This document shows positions 59,880 through 64,000 of a stretch of DNA of 64,000 nt, piece by piece. The DNA is from Nephrocerus scutellatus. Its lineage: Eukaryota; Arthropoda; Insecta; Diptera; Pipunculidae. The stretch is taken from positions 186,001 to 250,000 of the forward strand of contig OX352761.1 in the NCBI GenBank assembly GCA_947095585.1, written 5' to 3'. The notes under the pieces were generated by a model. It was not told the origin of the DNA and made no database searches. It saw nothing but the letters and a program-made list of their open reading frames with translations. Both the position numbers and the translations under genes were made by a program. The number at the start of each line of letters is the position of its first letter. Position 1 is the stretch's first letter.

Positions 59880-61345
59880 CTAACTAACTATTAAACGGCC
59901 GCTGTATGGCGCAATATACACCGCATCTTAGAGCGATGAAAAGAGCATTTTCATGAGTTGCTTAAAGCCAGCCAACTGAGGAATTGAAGGCTCCACCAAT
60001 GACCGAAGACCACACTATGCCGCCGCCACCAAACATAGACGAAGTTAGCAGAGATATAAATCAGCTCAAAAATAATAAGGCCAGGAATCAGAGGCGGCAT
60101 CCTGTGTTCCATACATAAGAAAGGAAATATCACAACATGCAGCAACTATCGTGGTATAACGTTGTTGAGTACCGCGTATAAGATTTTCTCCTTTTTCCTT
60201 CAAGACAGGATAGCCCCATACGCTAAAGTCATCATTGGTCCATACCAGTGTAGCTTCATCTCAGGCAAATCAACAACTGATCAGATTTACACACTTAGGC
60301 AGGTGATGGAAAAATGTCTACAATTTCAAAACTCACTACACCATCTTTTTATAGACTTTAAAGCCGCCTATGATAGCATAGCCAGAGTAGAACTTTATAA
60401 TGACATGAGAAAATTCGGCATCCCAAATAAACTGACGCGACTATGTAGGTTGACCATGACCTATATTGTAAGCCAAGTAAAAATATCAAGTGGATAGACT
60501 GGCCTACGTCGTGTTCAACCTGGCAGTGGAGAAAGTGATCAGAGACTTTGACGTAACGGCGAGAGTAACAATCTTCTATAAGTCCACTCAGATACTGACT
60601 TAAGCAGACGATATTGACATCGTTGGTAGAAACCAAAGAGATGTACAGGAAGCTTTCATCCTGGGGCTGCACTTAAATGAGACCAAAACAAAGTACATGG
60701 TGGCCGCGTCTGCGAGAAGACCCAACATTGGACCCGCAATTAGAATAGTGGAGCGCGAATTTGAAGCAGTGCAATCCTTTAACTATCTCGGGTCAACTGT
60801 AGTAGCCGATAACAGCATGGAACCAGAAATACGCGCACGGTTGCTCAAAGCCAAAAAAGCCTACTTTAGTCTATCAAGACTGTTCCAATCCAGGAATTTA
60901 ACCACAACATTCAAACTGCTGGTGTATAAGAAAATGGTCACACCCGTATTTACATATGGATCCAAGACTTGGGTGCTTAGCAAAAAGCATTCTGACCTCT
61001 AAGTCTTATCGAGAATTGTTGGCCCCGATTGTGAGGAAGGACAATTCCGGAGATCTACGAGCGTTACCGCGATGTCGACATCGTGAAGAAAATTAAGCTC
61101 GGTAGGTTCCGGTGGGCAGGACACCTAGCTCGCATGAGTGAAGAAGATCCTGCTCGCAAAGTCCTTTGCGGTAGGATTTATGGAACACGACAACGAGACC
61201 GGCCAAGCCTACGCTGGAAGGATGGACGCTCAGAGTTTAGGGATGCCAAACTGGATGACATCGGCTCGAAATCGGGACCGGTGGGGAGACTTTTTGCGGA
61301 AGGCCAGGACCGGACACCTGTTGTTGAGCCAAATATGATGATGAT
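59880..61345 (+). mobile_element. RTE-1 LINE copy F, longest RT portion
   Basis: The plus strand runs from LERWKEHFHELL (linker, about 59928) and PPPNIDEVSRDINQLKNNK through CSNYRGITLLSTAYKIF, APYAKVIIGPYQCSFISGKS, DQIYTLRQVMEKCLQFQ, FIDFKAAYDSIARVELY (motif A, both flanking acidic residues kept) and a catalytic box with its Tyr turned into a stop (TAA-Ala-Asp-Asp, about 60600). Then come FNYLGSTVVADNSMEPEIRA, KKMVTPVFTYGSKTWVLSKK, HLARMSEEDPARKVLC and RIYGTRQRDRPSLRWKDG. It ends CCAAATATGATGATGATGAT. Sequence between motif A and the catalytic box is partly deleted. Confidence 0.9.
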
Positions 61346-63470
61346 GATAAATGCGCAAGGCTCACCTAGATTTCCCTTTTAAAAGGCAGCATTCTAGAAA
61401 CATATGCTTCGGCTTTATTTCACAAACAATGTTCGGCCTTTTTTCACTTTCATTTTTTGCTCGGCATTATTTCACGGAACCCCCAAAACAACTCATATAA
61501 TTAAAAAGTGCTTCGCAAACTGATATGAGTACAAGTACAAAGCAAGTATTCTGCGCAAATGTTTATATCCAAGAACTCCAAATTCACATCACAGTTAATT
61601 GCATCACAGTAACATCAATGAAACAGGAATTTCAAGTAAAGCACTCAGTCATGCCCCTTCATCGTTGTGAAGTCAAACTTATTGCAAATAATACAGTTAT
61701 CATTTAATTCAATGCTCAATCATTGCAAACAGAAACATAATCTCGGTCAATAAAAACTTTGAACAACAAAATACAAAATCCAGCAACCGCCTGCAGCGAA
61801 GGCAAATCAATCGCATTCATAGCGTGAATTTTTAACTTTGTAATCGAATTAATTGTTGCGAGTTTTTATTCCAGAAGATGTCCATTAGTTATTGGCAGAG
61901 ATCACTCCCTTCCCAGATACGTTTGGTTTTGCATGCTAATTTTTTCACATCTCACAATGTAGCAATTTGCATTAAATTTGTATTTGTCGGTTATCTAAAC
62001 ACTGGCGAGCTGCCTGGGTGGTTGTTTGATAACTTTTGTGTTTGTTAATTTGTTTTGAATAAAAAATTAATGAAGATAACTATTGGAAGTTAGCACAAGT
62101 GTTCTACTGCAGGTGACAACGTTGCCTCGAGCTCGAGCTTGTCGAACTTTAAAGACAGAAGATCTTCGAATGTTTATAGCGATTTGATTTAAGTTAAACA
62201 ACTTATATAACTGAATGTTTAACATCAATATTTGCTCTCTTAAGCAAATAATGCAAGAAAGTTGTGTAAGGTTTTTGTAATCAAATAAACAACGGATGCA
62301 ACAGTACGGTTTTTAACTTTACAACTTGTTAGCTTGCTACATATAATAGCAAAATATTAAAGATACAAAATTTATTGAATATACATTTACTACAATTTAC
62401 TTGGATTTAGTATTTAATTCTTAATGTTTATTTAATTCTCTGGAAATGTACTAAAATATGAGTGAAAACTTTTTAATTTCTAATTTTTGAGTATAGGAAT
62501 AAAAAAGCAAAGGCCATAACAAGGAACCTGCTGTGAACTCTGATGTACGGGTACTCATATAAGAATTTAACAAAATTTTCTTTAAAAAACCTTCTTCTAA
62601 TTTGGCTTTCGTATTTCAAGCTTAAAATGCCAGGAAAAAAAACACGACAAACAATAATTCGGATGTGAAATTGATAGCAACTTGGTAAGCTCATCACATA
62701 TCATGAAATCTAATCGGATACGACTGAACACTAATGATTATCAGGCAATAAACTGTGCTGGCATTGAAGTGAATGGATTTCGATCGTCAATGTCTTAGGA
62801 TCATGTAATTTAACCAAAAGTGTTTCTGGCGGCACGAAAAATATACGATCTATGACTACCGGCCAATTGCCAAGACACCAGACCTGATCGTAGGTACCTG
62901 TTAAGAATCCGTCACGCATCTATCCATTGATAATCCTACTTGGGGCGATTATTTTCTAGTGGGCATGTTGTAATTTAGGAGATACGTAGTTTATTTCTAC
63001 ATAAAAATCATCGCAGAAGCGTTTTGAACAGACACTGCTGACTGGAAGCATTCGTATTTTGTGAGAATACTGTGGGTGCACAAAAGACGCAACACACTTG
63101 TATCGAATGGTCAAAACTCGTGTGCTTATTAAGGTAAAAATTTGGTCTTATGAAAATAGGCATGGCCTGATGATTCTTTGATGAATCCATGCAGACATTA
63201 AGGGACCAAGACCCTATCGGATTTTTAGCAACCGCTTGAGGTATCTACTGTCAGCAGTCAGCACACCTTGTACATTTCGTTATACGTCATACCTCATTTT
63301 TTTGTATAGTTATGTATATTTTGAATAACTTTTGACAAGTGATTTTTTAAAAATGAGAAAAACAAAGAAATTAGCATGAAAGCTAATGGTTTTCCTATTG
63401 GCCACGAATGCGAGTGTGGTCCCAAATTTATTGATTCCACGTGTATTTGGAAAATTGGGCATCTCTTAGA
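61346..63470. other. No gene recognised
   Basis: AT-rich, with short frames only. Nothing assigned. Confidence 0.5.
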
Positions 63471-63479
63471 TCATTTTAT

Positions 63480-63965
63480 AACAAATTTTGCGCAAAGACT
63501 TAGGCCTGAATCCTTTTAGGATCGCGTTGATCCAAGGACTTAAGACGAACGCTCTTTAGTTGTGAATTTGTATGGCTATTCTTGCTCAAGCGATTCGTTA
63601 ATAAGCAAATTGTAGCATTTGTACAAGTCAGAAGCCCGAAGCAATTTACGAAATACCATTAGACCTACAATAATTGCTGGGGTTTCATCCCCATCATCTT
63701 CTTCAATGATGCTGGCAAAGCATCACCCTCAATAAGGAATCAGTATACCACTACTGACAAAATTTGGGATTCATTGAAAGAGGTTGAGTTGGAGCGTATG
63801 TCTTTCAACAAGACAGCGCAACATGCCACACAGTTAGCCAAATAATCAATTGTTAATATGTTAAAGACAAAGTTTGGTGACCGAGTTATCTCCAGAAATG
63901 GCCTCGTTCGTGTTATTTGATACATTTGGATTTTTTTCTTTGTCATGTTATGAGAATTCAAAGGT
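63480..63965 (+). mobile_element. mariner-type transposon copy, near full catalytic core but frameshifted
   Basis: The plus strand reads LRKDLGLNPFRIALIQGLK (DNA-binding/linker region, about 63494-63553), KQIVAFVQVRSPKQF, WGFIPIIFFNDAGKAS, VFQQDSATCHTVSQIINC (second catalytic Asp, about 63803-63856) and then KWPRSCYLIHLDFFL (third Asp, about 63898-63940). Many stops and frame changes occur. The gap between the second and third Asp is 38 codons here, with a visible small deletion before WPRSC. It may continue to the window edge. Confidence 0.8.
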
Positions 63966-64000
63966 TTTTAACGACCAAAGGACCAGCCACAATCGCGAAA

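Noticed and set aside
1..64000. CRISPR arrays, operons, prophage or other bacterial systems
   Set aside because: Gene density, base composition and element content are those of an insect nuclear genome; no regular spacer arrays seen.

Overview
The window is AT-rich animal DNA with no bacterial-style gene packing, no rRNA, no tRNA gene and no host protein-coding gene that I can recognise. What can be identified is almost all decayed transposable elements: several lineages of non-LTR retrotransposons (LINEs), mariner-type DNA transposons, a tRNA-derived SINE family, probable Helitron ends and short tandem repeats. The mix (jockey, I/R1/LOA-type, CR1-like and RTE LINEs, plus mariner transposase with the FQQDxATCHT box) fits an insect, most likely a higher fly. 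A tephritid-like fly is an inference from the element mix and is not proven by any host gene.

Layout. 1-0.45 kb: 3' end of an RTE LINE (family RTE-1). 2.2-3.3 kb: an RNase-H-type LINE tail (minus) ending in TTAGG-like repeats, next to a jockey fragment (plus). 7.5-8.9 kb: a jockey reverse transcriptase (minus) split by a 200-bp retroposon with a (CAA)n tail, joined to a mariner fragment. 11.6-12.1 kb: CR1-like LINE. 13.5-14.3 kb: I/R1-type LINE. 16.5-17.1 and 18.6-19.0 kb: mariner pieces and an RTE-like tail. 19.2-20.2 kb: RTE-like family 2. 24.2-25.7 kb: RTE-1 with an internal tandem duplication, followed by a SINE. 27.9-28.9 kb: LINE zinc-knuckle piece and an unclassified repeat. 32.1-33.4 kb: long RTE-1 copy. 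35.1-35.8 kb: RTE-like family 2 abutting an RNase H fragment. 37.9-40.4 kb: dense pile-up, including the best-preserved element (an R1/LOA-like LINE broken by one visible stop) and a Helitron-like terminus. 42.6-44.2 kb: CpG-rich repeat, RTE-like RT and a LINE with a (TAAA)n tail. 45.1-46.3 kb: mariner with a near-perfect 425-bp tandem duplication. 47.3-50.0 kb: jockey, CR1-like, RTE-1 and the CpG-rich repeat end to end. 52.0-53.9 kb: minus-strand RTE-1 relative interrupted by a SINE, then two more SINE copies. 55.4-57.2 kb: Helitron-like end and an RTE-like element whose RT tail is repeated about four times. 58.6-61.3 kb: mariner, RT fragment and a long RTE-1 copy. 63.5 kb to the end: mariner.

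How they work together. RTE-1 is the main family here: six plus-strand loci and one minus-strand relative. Every copy that keeps its 3' end stops almost directly before an ATG-type trinucleotide tail. The SINE family ends in nearly the same motif (GCCRAATAT plus trinucleotide repeats), and three SINE copies have perfect 10-12 bp target-site duplications. This suggests that RTE-1 supplied the machinery that moved the SINE. No element in the window appears able to move by itself. The long unannotated stretches between element clusters are AT-rich and contain nothing I can assign.
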